Source of the DNA: Moringa oleifera
Lineage: Eukaryota > Streptophyta > Magnoliopsida > Brassicales > Moringaceae
Assembly (NCBI GenBank): GCA_021397835.1
Contig: JAJFZO010000579.1
Span: 1,441,001 to 1,505,000 of the forward strand
Length of the DNA stretch: 64,000 nucleotides
Reading direction: 5' to 3'
A program made the translations under genes and the position numbers. Shown here piece after piece: positions 1 to 11,880 of this stretch (its first letter is position 1; every line of letters begins with the position of its first letter). The notes beneath the pieces were generated by a model. That model was not told the origin of the DNA. It made no database searches and saw nothing but the letters and a program-made list of their open reading frames with translations.

Positions 1-478
1 CTGGCTAAAATCTTTTTAGAAACTGAGTTTAAAATCCACAAAATCATAATATTATTATTCTTTGTCCAAAATTGAATCATGTTTAAGTCGTCACCAACAA
101 GTTTAACGATAGATCCATCAATGAACTCTAGTTTATTATTGACAGAGAGAACGATGATCATAGTTCTGCTCCATGAAGCATAATTATCACCAGTCAATGA
201 TTAGAAAATTAACACAACTCTAAGATCATCAGAATGATGAAGTAAGACGAGGACAAATCATCAAATCGATCCTGAATTGATGGACATGGCAAAAGATGAA
301 GTTATCTTTTTCATGTTAAATTTTGATTTAATGCAATTCAATCTTAAAAAAAAGAAAAAAAAATGAAAACTTCAAAAAGCAAGCAAGTTTGATGCCAAAA
401 CTACAGCGACCCGAGCTTCAGCTTTGATGCCATATTAAGCTTCACAAGTGTTTGTAAACCTGCAAAGGAAGACAGAGA
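1..478. other. AT-rich intergenic, no gene seen
   Basis: No coding stretch or RNA gene is recognisable. It lies immediately 5' of the LRR pseudogene and shows no F-box-like coding sequence that would complete it. Confidence 0.5.
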
Positions 479-1650
479 ATGAATGATCGATTTCTCTCAT
501 TCCCAAATTACATGTATGAGTCGTTTAAATACAATCACTTAGCCGATTATATTATGACACTAAGTCTAATAGAAATTTCTGTTCATGAGTGTTATTTCAT
601 TTCCCATAAAGCTAGTTTGGCATTGCCAAATATTCGAAATTTGAAATCTCTATCCTTCAGTGGATTCTCTTCTCTTTCTTTGCAATCACGTCTTGAGGAG
701 TCTTTTCTGTGCGCTAAGCTTTTGCGTGAAATTGATCTCTCGAACTCGGGTCCCCAATAAGTTGCTCTGTTCGATTGTAGATGCTTCTTTTCCATTGGAG
801 AAGCTTTTACTCAATGGTTGCTGTTCCTTCAGGGATTTGGGAATTTTATGTGTGCTATCTAAAATGTCAGTCTCTTGTGTACTTGGATCTTGACGGAGCG
901 AAATTCCTGACTGACTGCTTAATAATTGAGTTCTGCAAATCTCTCCATTCTTTAACCTTCCTCAACCTCAGTTCATGTTCCAAGCTAGCCAATTCCTCAT
1001 TCTTTGTCATACTGAAAAACTGTCCATTCCTAATTGCTATCAAGATGGAGGGAACTCTTGGGTTGGGAGAATTTTGTGTGGACATAGTAAGGAAGTACTA
1101 CAGGGTGAAATCTCTGTTTTTGTCTGGAAATAAGAGTTGGAATGACGAATTTCTCAGAGAGGCTGCATGAATTATTTCCTGTTTGGAAGTGCTTCATCTG
1201 AAGAATTCTTCATGCATTACAGGAGATGGAATTGTTGAAACCCTGAGGAGTAAGCCTCGGGATCTGACTGTAGATCGATGTCCAGGGATTAACAAACTTG
1301 ATACGGGCTTTCCACTTCCAAAATTGGAGGTTTTGCACTCAAAAGGAGTTCCAATTTCTGATGATTCATTGGTGAAGATTGGCAATACAGGTCATGTGTA
1401 GGGGCATTTGAACCGGGCGATATGTATGAGGGTGACAGCCAGAGGGCTGGAGGAAGTGGTGAAACATTGTGCCTTACTGAGGGATATAAATCGAAAATGG
1501 TGTAAGAATGTTACTCTTGTTCAAGTTACTTGGATGATGGTTCACAGTTCTTCATTGAGGAAAATAACTCCACCAGGGGATCTTGCTCCCACTAAAAGCC
1601 TAAAGAATTTCTTCATGCTCCATGGATGTCCACTTCTTGAAGGTTAGGTT
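479..1650 (+). pseudogene. Degraded leucine-rich-repeat (RNI/FBL-type) gene
   Basis: Successive frames encode amino-acid type LRRs of the F-box/LRR superfamily, such as LREIDLSNSG, SLVYLDLDGAKFLTD, LTFLNLSSCSKLAN and LEVLHLKNSSCITGDG. The coding trace changes frame near 750 and near 870, and is then interrupted in the same frame by TGA (1168-1170) and TAG (1399-1401). At least two frameshifts and two stops therefore break it. No F-box is visible at the N-terminus, so the 5' end may also be lost. The gene beyond the next locus in Arabidopsis (At1g80630, from memory) is an RNI-like protein, which fits a decayed syntenic copy. It is unlikely to make a full protein. A sequencing-error explanation is weak because the defects are numerous. 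Confidence 0.75.
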
Positions 1651-2106
1651 TTTAAATGACCTGGGACCGCTTTCTTTCAATTTGACTGGTTCTCCCAGTT
1701 TCATTTTATGTACAGAATTGTCTGAGAGAGAGGGTATTTAATGATTCAACTAGCTTTTATCTTTTCTTTTGGTTTTCTATTTCCAATTGTTTCTTTACCT
1801 GATAGAATAGAAGTGCTTAAAGGATGGGTTGTCGTACTTACAGAGATCTTAATAAAAGTTCTTTTTACTAGATTTCATATCTTGATTATCCAGTGCAATA
1901 TTCCCAGTTTCTTCTATGTTATAGTGTTTCTTCAGAAGTTCTCAGGGTTCTCTTCCTGTTGAAATATGCTTATAGACCTAGATTTGCTGGCACTCAATTA
2001 CCGGTGGATCCATTGTTTACTTCTCTGTCAGGTTATAGCAAAATCCTTGGGGGTATTCATTCTGGTGAGGTTACTGATGATGGGATTTCCAAGAATTTAT
2101 CAGTGA

Positions 2107-2334
2107 TCAAACCTGATGATTGCTGTTCTTGCAACAAGAAAGGCAGAAGCCTGAATTTGGATTGCAGTTCAAGACTTCCTCAATGAAATATGAAACAGGA
2201 GCATCTTCTCTGTCTGGATTGCCAGTTACTGTATAATAGAAGCTGTAGCCTTGAATCTCAGCTATGGGAAATTCATCTATTTGCACAACACAGTTCTTAC
2301 TGAATCTCCAGGAACCATTTATCAATACAAACAC
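2107..2334 (-). pseudogene. Unidentified coding-like fragment
   Basis: The minus strand has an open frame of about 75 codons with balanced amino-acid use (for example FYYTVTGNPDREDAPVSYF) in a region that is otherwise non-coding. I do not recognise a family. It opens just after a possible AG acceptor but has no obvious partner exon. It may be a gene fragment moved by a transposon or the tail of a lost gene, or it may be a chance ORF. Confidence 0.25.
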
Positions 2335-2399
2335 CTGGATGAAATCTGAAATTGGAATCTGTATCCGAATCCTTTTAACTAGTTGGTAGAGTACGAATT

Positions 2400-3718
2400 T
2401 TAAAAATTTTTAAAAAAAAATAAGGCCCAACTTAGTTTCAGAAAGAATCACAAACAAGTCAGACAAGAACAACAAAAAATAATAATAATAATTAAAAAAA
2501 AAAACTAACACACATCCCAACATCATGTTAAAAGAAGCCTGAACCACCAAAAGCCATACACAAAGACTTTGAAAACAACAGAAAACAACCGAGAAAAAGA
2601 AAAAGACTTGGTGTCTGTAACATATTTAATTATATAATACAGCATATAATATTGGCTCCTAACCCCACATACCCTCTTAGATCAAGCATCAGCAGAAAAC
2701 TTATGGTTCTAGTAACTAAAAATAGAACAACTTTTTCTGAGAACACTAAAAGCAACATTTCTTCAAAATATTAACACAGTTCAAGTCACCTGAAAATCGT
2801 AATTGGTCCCTAATGTACACATAGTTAAGTACTTAAAGTTGAGCATTGGCTAATTCACAGAAGACCATTATAGATCAACAACAACAATTCATTCATGCAT
2901 TTTTGTATGAACCATAACAAATTCTTGAGTATGCAAACATACATAAATACTTTCAAGTACATCTGTATCAATGTTAAACTGTAATTGTAAGACTATGGTT
3001 ACCGACTTAAAGTCAGATCAGCTCATGCAGCTTGGTAACAATGAATCAAAAACCAGTGGCTTAAAATTCTTAGTATGATTAGCCATTCTAACAATAACAA
3101 CAATGACATATGAGCTGCTATCTTGACCCAAAAAAATGATAATTATGAGATAAAATGTTAAATACACATTTTCCATCACAATGCCAAAACAAAATTGTTG
3201 ATACAGCAATTATCACGGACAGCTACTGACCCAAAGTAACCTCAGCATAACCAAGTTCAGTTCTATACATATGTCCTCTGTTGGTTACCTCTCATTATAT
3301 AATTTTATTCTGGCATACTTGTACACAGGTTGTCATTGCCAAAGTCCATGATAACAGGATTAAAGAGCTGCCAAAAAAAATAAATAAATAAAGGGCAAAG
3401 AAATGTCAGAAACATGGAAGCAAATTTCCTTGAAACCAAGCAAATGCAGAATAACTTAGCATGATGAAAGGTTTTATCTTTTTACAATGTGAAACAGAAT
3501 ATGAACATTCCGTTGAGTGTCCAACTTCTCCTGGCTGTAAGCTCAAATACTTAGCAATTATGTATTCAGACATATAACACATAAGAGAATGAAGGTAAAT
3601 GAATTCAGATTTTGTCTTTCTTGCAATATAAATTGTCGAAATCCAATCAACATTAAAGCATGAAATCAGAAAGAAAGAGGGAAGATGGTTACTTTTGTTA
3701 CTAACTCAGGCTCCTGGA
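2400..3718. other. Intergenic / 3' flank of S15
   Basis: AT-rich sequence with short A runs. Part of it is likely the S15 3' UTR and terminator, since S15 ends at 3719 on the minus strand. No other gene is seen. Confidence 0.5.
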
Positions 3719-6700
3719 TTATTGTCTAGTTTTGTAATCCGGGTTGTCTCTTAGACCAAGCTTGGAAAGAACAAAGCAGTAGGAATCCCAGTCAGTTCTT
3801 CGCAAATACTTCAACAACTTCTTCCTCCTTTGCACCATTGCTAGGAGACCCTTCCTTGAATGTTTATCCTGCAACACAGCAATAAAATAATTAAGAAGCA
3901 AAAGTATGTACATGGCCATGCATGTCATCATTTCCATCTTGTTAGCTTAATTATTTTTATGAATTAATAAAAAAGAAAAGGAAACAAAAGAGCTGAAAAA
4001 TACTCTGTTCAACTTGACCTGTAAATTCTAAGTACCAAATATGTTTAACAGATAAAAAGATATACACAGATGTCTTAAAGTATGGCATAGCAAGCATACA
4101 ATGACATAGTCAAATCCACAGGAACATTAGAGTACCAAGCAATATTGTTGGGACAAGCACAAGAATTAAGAGACCAAGAAAGAAACCAGATCTTGCCTCC
4201 AGTCTCACCTTTTTGTGTAGAACCGAAGATAGATGCTTGATCTTAGTTGTGAGTTGTGCCACTGCAAAACATCAATAATCCTTTAACCGAAAATGCAACC
4301 AATTAATAACAAAGTACTTCCAAAGATGATGCAAAGAAAAACAGAATAATGGGAGGGAGATGGAAAACTATCAGGAAATCATCCATCGGAGCTGCAGAAG
4401 AAGACGAGCAAAAGTATAGCTCAGATCAATTCACTACACGAGTCCTAAACTAGAAAGTTAAACTCCTGAAGTTTCAAGTTCCACTATCAAACCAAGCCAT
4501 ATGAGACAAGTGAGAAGTTTTGTGCTATTGGCTCAATCAATCAATTAACTAATCTCATGAATAAGCTTGACATAGATTCCCTCGTCTTCTGCTCATCCTC
4601 ACATGAACAAATATGTCATAAGCATCCATCATAAATTCAACTACAGCTGCAAAGATATGAAAGCTATCCATGAGCTGCACAGCCCAATTCAGCTAGTCCA
4701 TTTATGGTTGTTATTTAAATTAACAAATAAGCTTAAGCTTGATTTTTCGCTCCTTTGGTAAACAAATGAAGCTTTGACATGACTTAGCTTGGCTCATCTA
4801 AGCTTCGTAAAAAGCTCACTTATGTCTGAACAATGCAAGTTTCACTTTAAAGCATTTACATGATATGTGTCCAATATATTAACCTTTTTAAATACTATAA
4901 ACCCAAAAAATAAAAATCTTCAAAGACATCTCTATAAGTCCAAAGCTTGTAAAACCACCAGAAAGGAGTAAAAGCACATGAGGTGAAAAAGCCATGGAGG
5001 ATTTTCGAAGTCATCAACCCCCTTGCTGGCAAACGTTTTGTTTCAATTGGAATCCATCATTCATTAAATTATCAAGGATGCTTACTTTTTCAGCAGCATA
5101 ATAAGATTATGCATAAAAATGAAACCCAATTCACAAGAGGTGTACCTCAGTTTTACTTTTTTTAAGATGAATAAGCTCAGCGTCAGTTTAATAGTCTCTC
5201 CGGTTATTCTTACCAAAACTCCATATCACACTCCTATACAAGCTCGTTATCTGATTCTTAAATCTGCCTCATTTCTCCTAAAAGATCAAAATCAAACAGA
5301 GACATCATTCATCTCCCAAAACCTTCACATGCAAACCCATCTACAAGTTTAGTTCTAGGCCAATCCAGTAGCCCAGGGGTGAATTAATTTTTAGAATAAC
5401 ATACTTTAGAAAATTTTCCCCAAAGCTTCCTCAAGCCTCATACAACCCCGAATTTCACACATCAAAGTGCCACAAATGATCTATATATTTCTCTCCTGCA
5501 TCAAGTTTCTTGTCATACTATCTTGCTGGACAATCATGAGCATCTTACTCAACAATGCACAGCCAATGTATATCATAATCTCTTCTATATTTTAAGTCTC
5601 AACATGAATAGCCTCCATACATCAAGTCTCTTCCATTCATAAACTAAATAAATGAATAGATAAAAGCCCTTCCATTGAAAAAGGAAAAATACTTAACAAC
5701 AGAACAGCGCCCCCACCCCCCCCCCCCCCAAAAAAAAAAAAAAAAGTGCAACAATAGTACAGTTTGATCAGACAAGAAAAGTACCCTATAAAAATGAAAT
5801 ATCTGTCGCTAAAAATCAAGGAATTCACATAGAAGGCACAAAAAGAAACAAGTCATGATAACAATGTTAAATCGAACTAGAACAAAAAAGAAATTTCATT
5901 TTCTTTCTTTTGTTTTCTTTTTTCTCTTTCTTTTCATTGATCAAGCAGAAGTTGCATTTGGAAAAAGCATTACCTTGAACACGAGCAGATCCACAATCTG
6001 ATTCGGACATCTTAAAATCTTCTCTAACTTTTGCAAGTTCAAGTTTTAGCTTTTCTCCAGAAGACATGTTATCCGGATGGAAATACTGCATTAAGCACAC
6101 TTGAAATATTAAGTTCACGAATAAGACCAAAAAGGCATTAACACATGACATATTTCTTTTCAATTCTATCAATAGAGGGTTAATTGCATGTCAAAACATG
6201 ATGACAGATATCTGCGCATGCATAACTTTTTGGGGAAGGAGAGAGGGGAAGTGCATTTGTATTGCATTTTGATGTTGTTAAGGGCAAATAACATTGCAAG
6301 GCAATGAAAAAGAAAGATGCACTTGCCTTTTCAACCAAATGCTCCTTAGGAGGATGCAACATAAAGTTTGGAGTTCCACCCAACTGGCTCAAAATATCAA
6401 TTCTCTGGACTGGAAACTAAAGCTATCAATATGTTACTCGAGATGAGGCATGTATTTATAATTGGGAAAACAATAGGTGCAACAACAGCACAAGGTGACA
6501 CAAAGGAAAAGCACCTGAAAAAAGCTCAAAAAACTGTTGATAGAAGTCAACTGAATTCACATAGAAGAAATAAAGGATCATTGCAACAAAAAGTCATGAT
6601 GGAAATATTAAAATGAACCAAAATTGAATATTTTTTTCTCTTTCTTGAATCCCACATTCCTGAAATGCTCATCTATTACCTCACCCCTCAATTCCACCAC

Positions 6701-7894
6701 AGCCAAAGTTAATTTCTTTCAACATCAAAATCTATTTGGACGACGAGAAACAATCAACAAGTAAATACTTACTCATACATATAAGCAAAGGAATGAAATT
6801 CATGAATTAGCTGCCAACTCACGTGAGGTTTTCTTAGTCTTTTCTTCGTCGGACTTCTTGATGTTCACCAAGCACTGCCTCAAATCCTTATAGGCAAGCC
6901 CACTAATCCGTGACTCTGTCTCCTTCTCCTCCATCTCTCTCAACTTCATCAACCTCTCATTCAACTCCTGCAAGGAAAACCACCCTTCTCCGCCTTCCCC
7001 TCCCTTGGTCTCTGGCCGTAATATCCTCAGCTTCTCTCCCAACTCTCCATAGCTATACATTTTCACAAACTCTGTCTTCATTGCCTCATTCCTCTCCCCC
7101 CCTTCTCCTCCTCCCCTCTCCTGCAATTCCTTTCCAAATACTGAAGCTGGCAAAGCCTGCGTCCCACCAATCACAGTGGACGCCACATTGGCAGTATCAT
7201 TAGGCTTCAGCCTCAAACTATCCTTAAATGCCGAAAATGATAGCGGCGTGGGGCCTTTCCTCTCCGCCTTTCCGGCAGTGCTAAACTTCATTTGGCGCAA
7301 GCTTTCCCTTATCGCATCGAAGGAAAATGTCCCCCCATTGGCGAGCCCGGAATCTGCCGTGCCACCGGAACCTTCAGATTTGGCAACCACGTTTCGCTTG
7401 TAAAGCTCTTGAAAGGAAACATGGGGTGCAGTGTTTGATTCAGTTGGTGGAGGCACACTGGATCGGCGCCGGAACTCGGAGAGATTCTTGCGGATTTCTT
7501 CGAAGGAAGCCACTCTGCTGTTAGCGGGATTATTAGAAGGAGAAAATGAAGAGGGATTTAGGGGTCTTTTTGTCATCCAACTGTTGTTTTGTTGGTTTGG
7601 GTTCTGGTTTTGGTTGTCTTGCTGCCTTTGCTTGAGACTAGCCTTAACATCGCTGAAATAAGAAGAGAATGAAGATTTTGAAGAAGATGGAGAGGAGTTC
7701 CCGGTTACCGTGGCGTCATTTTGGGGAGGTGGGTCGGTGGAAGAAGTGGAGAAGAGGTGGATGAGAGAAGGGTTGGCGAGGGATCTCTGTTTCGGTCTTG
7801 CGAGATGCAGAGCCATGTAAGAGTTGGCTTCTGAGACCCAGTAGGTAAGTCTTGGTGTTGCTATTAGGGTTTTTGGTGGGGTGAAGGAGGACAC
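3719..7894 (-). CDS. Mitochondrial small ribosomal subunit protein uS15 (S15/NS1 domain)
   Basis: Five coding exons on the minus strand: 7894-6823, 6409-6327, 6085-5974, 4261-4209 and 3868-3719. All phases agree, giving about 489 aa. The last four exons form the S15 fold that binds small-subunit rRNA: YFHPDNMSSGEKLKLELAKV, the helix SESDCGSARVQVAQLTTKIKH, then DKHSRKGLLAMVQRRKKLLK and YLRRTDWDSYCFVLSKLGLR. Exon 1 encodes a roughly 355-residue, Ser/Gln/Asn-rich N-terminal extension with a likely mitochondrial presequence. Such extensions are usual in plant nuclear-encoded organellar S15 (compare At1g80620). Intron 2 (6326-6086) uses a GC donor (AAG|GCAAGT). Intron 3 (1.7 kb) holds a pure C/A homopolymer tract at 5710-5745. 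The first ATG of the long open frame was chosen as start. Mitochondrial rather than plastid targeting is inferred. Confidence 0.9.
5710..5745. repeat. Poly-C/poly-A homopolymer pair
   Basis: About 20 C followed by 16 A on the plus strand, inside S15 intron 3. In the S15 transcript it reads U-run then G-run, so a G-quadruplex is possible. The exact length is unreliable because homopolymers are error-prone. Confidence 0.85.
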
Positions 7895-7925
7895 TCTTGA
7901 GGCTGGAGTTTACTGGTTATGGGTT

Positions 7926-7931
7926 TGGGCT
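7926..7931 (+). promoter_or_regulatory. Site II-like element (TGGGCT) upstream of S15
   Basis: TGGGCT lies about 32 bp upstream of the S15 ATG. Site II motifs (TGGGCY, bound by TCP factors) are common in plant ribosomal-protein promoters. Function here is inferred. Confidence 0.4.
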
Positions 7932-7999
7932 CGGGCTGGTGGCTTCTTGTTGATCTTGGCGTTAGCGTCATTTAATATTGAAATAAATATATTCCCTTA

Positions 8000-8515
8000 T
8001 CAAATTTTGTAATAGTAAAACATAAGGTAAACATCTTTTTATATTTAAAAAGAAATAAATTAAATTTTAATTTACTAATCTAATATAAAGTAAATTTTAT
8101 TAAAAATTTTAATAATTACTGATATCTAAATTAAAAATTTTATACAATAAATTTTAAATTAAAATTTTTTATAAATATAAAAAAAATTCAAACTATCTTG
8201 ATAAAAAATTTCATAATTTTATGAGTGTTAAAAATATTTTTTTAATATTGTTAATTGTCAAAAAAATTTTAAAATAGTATGGTAACTCAAAAAATTATAA
8301 AATTTTTTTACGACAGTAGCTTGACATATTTTTACATATATAAAAAAATTTAAATCAAACTTTATTGCATAAAATCTTTGAATACTCTTAATTTTTAAAA
8401 TTTTTAATAAAGTTTAATTTAGATTAAATTGGTAGATCAAAGGTTAAATTTTCACTTTTTAAATATAAGGGTTTGATTGATAATATAAGATAAATAGGAT
8501 TTTATGAAACTTTTA
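8000..8515. mobile_element. AT-rich foldback (palindromic MITE-like) element A
   Basis: The left arm (cttttt-atatttaaaaag..., ...tattaaaaattttaa) matches the reverse complement of the right arm over about 200 bp, giving a near-continuous palindrome of about 500 bp. It interrupts the first copy of the S15-derived tandem unit; the other two copies lack it, which marks it as an insertion. It has no coding capacity. Confidence 0.65.
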
Positions 8516-8734
8516 CTCTAAAAAATATGATGATAAATAAAAGTATTTTATTAAAAATAAAATAAAAATATTTAAATTTGATAGATTCGAAAATCAGTAT
8601 TTTCTTAAGATACACATAATTTAAAGATCATAATTTCTTATCAATACTTTATCCTTGAATGAGAAGAAAAATAAGCTAATATTCTTTTGAACTAGGGCTA
8701 TATTAAATAATTTTTAAAATTTTATTTTTTAATT

Positions 8735-9280
8735 TTTGAATAAAAATTTTATAAAATTTTAAATATTTATTTTATGTTACCAATCAAGGTTTCATATTTA
8801 AAAAATGATAATTGAAATCATATTTTATTAGTTTAGTTGAAATTTATATTTTATAAATTAAAATTTAAAAATATTTAAATTGATAGTCTCATATAATGAA
8901 TTTTAATTTGAAATTTTTTTACAAATGTAGAGCAATATTTGAAGCAATCGTCATAAAAAATTTTAAAATTTTTTGAGTATTAAAAAATATTTTTAAAAAA
9001 TTTATACTATCAAAATTTTTAAAAAATTATAAAAAAAATTTGCGTCTAAAATTATTCAAATTTGAGTAATGAATCTGAAATAGAATGAAGAATTTATTTC
9101 AATCATTTTTAGTTATTTCAATGATGAAAACACTTTGAATTTTTCATACTTATGTGAACTAATATTCAATAAAGATCAAATTGATATATTATGGTTCTAT
9201 TTGTGACTTTTTAAACATGGAGATTTGATTAGCAATATAAAGTAAACATTAAGGTTTCATGGGATCTTTACCTTTAATTC
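8735..9280. mobile_element. AT-rich foldback element B
   Basis: A second palindromic insertion of the same family. Its left end has ttatgttaccaatcaaggtt and catatttaaaaa, mirrored at the right by tttttaaacatg and gattagcaatataaagtaaa. It is absent from the equivalent place in the two other tandem copies. Confidence 0.6.
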
Positions 9281-11099
9281 TTTATAATTTTTTGCTTGAT
9301 GAAATTAATTTATCTTTAAAAACACTGAAAATGATAATTTATTTTTAATAGGTATGTAAATAAGCAAGGCAGAGGCAAGGAAAAAAAAAAAGAAAGAGGT
9401 ATACTCAATTAATTTTTAGGTAGTTAACGACGGATTTCAGCTTTTATCATTAATGAAATAATAGAATCCAATGATCATTGCTAAAGTAGTCTATCGCAAA
9501 TTGATAAGCCAACAATGAAATGCAACATTCGTCATTGGCTTTAACTGAAAGAGTTAACGAAAGATTTTTATTTTAATCTTACAAGATGTAAAGCCATGTG
9601 AGAGTTGGCTTCTAAGTATCAATAGGTAATTTTTGCAATGAATTTTAGGGCTTTTAGTAAGGTGAAGGAAAAGGACGTAGAAGGAGAGGCTTAAGCCTGA
9701 TGTTTACTAATTATGGGTTTAAGCTTGGTTTCCCTATTGGATTCTTGTTGATCTCAGCTTAGGTGTCATTTTTTGAAAACAAATATATCCAATCACTTGA
9801 AGAATTTTATCTCTATGAAAAATATAATAATAAATAAAAGTATTTAAACTCCACTGGTCAAAGCAATCAGTTTTGCTCAGTAATTATATTTAAATTGAAA
9901 ATCAACATTTTCTTGAGTTATCGTATGCATACCAATATATAAAAACGCAAGTAATTTAAGGATCAAAATTCCTTTGTCATTTATACAACACTTTATCCTT
10001 TGTTGAGGAAAAGAATGAGCTAACATACTTATTATATATTGTCTAAAACTTAGGCTGTGCTAAATAATTTTAGAAGTTATTTTTCAGTTTCTTTAGTTAT
10101 TCATAGCTTTATGCTTGATAAAACTAATTTATCTTTAAAAAGACACTAGTATGTTTTCTAAATGGGATAGGATGGAGGTAGAAAGGGGGGGAAAAAATGT
10201 GCACTACCTTAATTTTAGAACAACTAGCAACGAATTTCAAGATGCAGAGCCATGTCAAAGTTGGCTAAGTACCAATAGGTAATTCTTAGTGTGGTTGTTA
10301 GGGTTATTGGAAGGGGGTGAAGGAAAAGATTGCAGAGGGAGACGCTTAAGGCTTAAGTTTATTGGTTATGAGTTTGGGCCAGGATTTTCTTGTGGTTCTT
10401 TGCTGGTCTCAACCTTAGTGTCATTTAAGCTTAAAACAAATATATCTAGTCTCTTATGAAATCTTGTTTTTGTGAGAAATTTGGTAACAAATAAAAGCAT
10501 CCAAACTTTATAAAGCCAAGCAACCAGATATAGTTAACATTATATTTAAATTAAAAAACAACATTTTCTTGAGTCATTGTATGCATAGTGATATATGAAA
10601 ATACAAGTAACTTAAAGATCACAATCTTCTATTATATTGCTTCATTTCCTTATTGTTAGCACAACGCTTTATCCTTTGTTGAGAAAAAGAACGAGCCAAT
10701 ATGTTGACTATATATTGTCCAAAAATTAGGTTATCCAAAATAATTTTTTGAAGTTAATTGTTATTTGTTTCTTACCTTTATGCCTGATATAACTAATTTA
10801 TCTTGGAAAACACTAAGAAAATGACAATTTGTTTTTATTAAGTATGTAAATAGAATGGGGTAGAGGTGAGAAAGAAAAAAAAGCGAGGGAAGGCGTGCTG
10901 TCTTAATTTTAAGGCAACTAAAGACGAACTCCAACCTCCTTAGCTAATGTAATGACGGAATCAAGCGTCCATCATTAAGATAGTGACAGATCATCAATTC
11001 ATCGCAAATTGAGAAGTCAATGATGAAATCTGATGTGCATTGTTGACTTTAGTTAAGCGACAAAAGACGATATTCATTAACTGTTTGTCAATAAATTTT

Positions 11100-11880
11100 G
11101 ATTTTTGAAAAATTTTAAATACTTTAAAATAACATAAAAAATCATCGTTAATGTTAGATATCGAGTTCCTCGCTAAATCGTCGTTTAGCCAAAAAAATAA
11201 ATTTTTTCATAATTTTGTTTTAATTTATTATCAAACAATAATTTTTGATATTTTTTATAATAAAAATATTTAATTTAATTTTAATTTTACATTTAAATTA
11301 TATTTGTATATGTGAAAAATAGAGAAAAATATATTCAAAGATTGACATGGATAGAGAGATAATCTCCATTCCAATTTCAACTTTGTTTAAAAACAAGTGA
11401 AAAATGCTTGAATTTAATACGTTATTTTCGTTAAATATCTTTCCATCAATCTCGTAAAAAAATGTGAGAGCTTGATAAAAGAAAATATCATCTATAGTAT
11501 TTTTTTAATTATTTTCATTTCAAAATTTGTCTTAATTATTTTTTGAAGAAAATAAGTATGCATAAAAATAAATTTCAAAAAGTAAAAATTGTATGAAGGT
11601 TGTATCATTTCATTTTTATGTTATTTTTTTTATAAAATTACAGTTTTCAAATATAATTTTCATATTGCATTTTTAAAATAAAAAAATCATAATTTGTTAA
11701 TTATTTACAAACTTATTTATTAATATGATGCATGAGATGATACAAAACATTAATTCATAAATCTCTTGCAATAAAGCATTCTAATTCCTCTTTACTTTTG
11801 CATACCTGAATTAACATGGTAAGTAGAATAATATCTAATGACACTTTGCACTATCAATTATGATTCCAGTGTCCAATTAG
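11100..11880. other. AT-rich intergenic with transposon-like traces
   Basis: No gene. Short motifs such as catcgttaatg and gctaaatcgtcgtttagc at 11143-11190 resemble the subterminal repeats of CACTA transposons, but no transposase or clear termini were found. Confidence 0.4.

Larger units (their letters stand above)
7792..11070 (-). repeat. Triplicated unit carrying the S15 start codon and promoter
   Basis: Three head-to-tail copies of one unit are readable. The S15-derived segment (first about 33 codons plus about 100 bp upstream) occurs at about 7792-8000 (functional), 9577-9800 and 10233-10460. Shared landmarks are agccatgt..gagttggct, taggtaa, gggtgaaggaaaa, ttggttatg.gtttggg, gtgtcattt and aaatatat. 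A following spacer (ttttcttgag, ctttatccttgttgag) recurs at about 8505-8710, 9800-10100 and 10461-10760. A third segment (aactaatttatctt...aaacact) recurs at about 9285-9576, 10105-10235 and 10785-11060. The copies have diverged visibly, and the distal ones no longer lead into S15 coding sequence. Copy 1 was lengthened by two AT-rich foldback insertions. Confidence 0.8.

Noticed and set aside
6910..7661. Plus-strand ORFs opposite S15 exon 1
   Set aside because: Ser/Leu-rich shadows of the minus-strand coding exon.
9400..11190. Intact CACTA transposon
   Set aside because: Only short GACGGATTT/ATCGTCG-like motifs; no transposase, no CACTA termini and no paired ends found.
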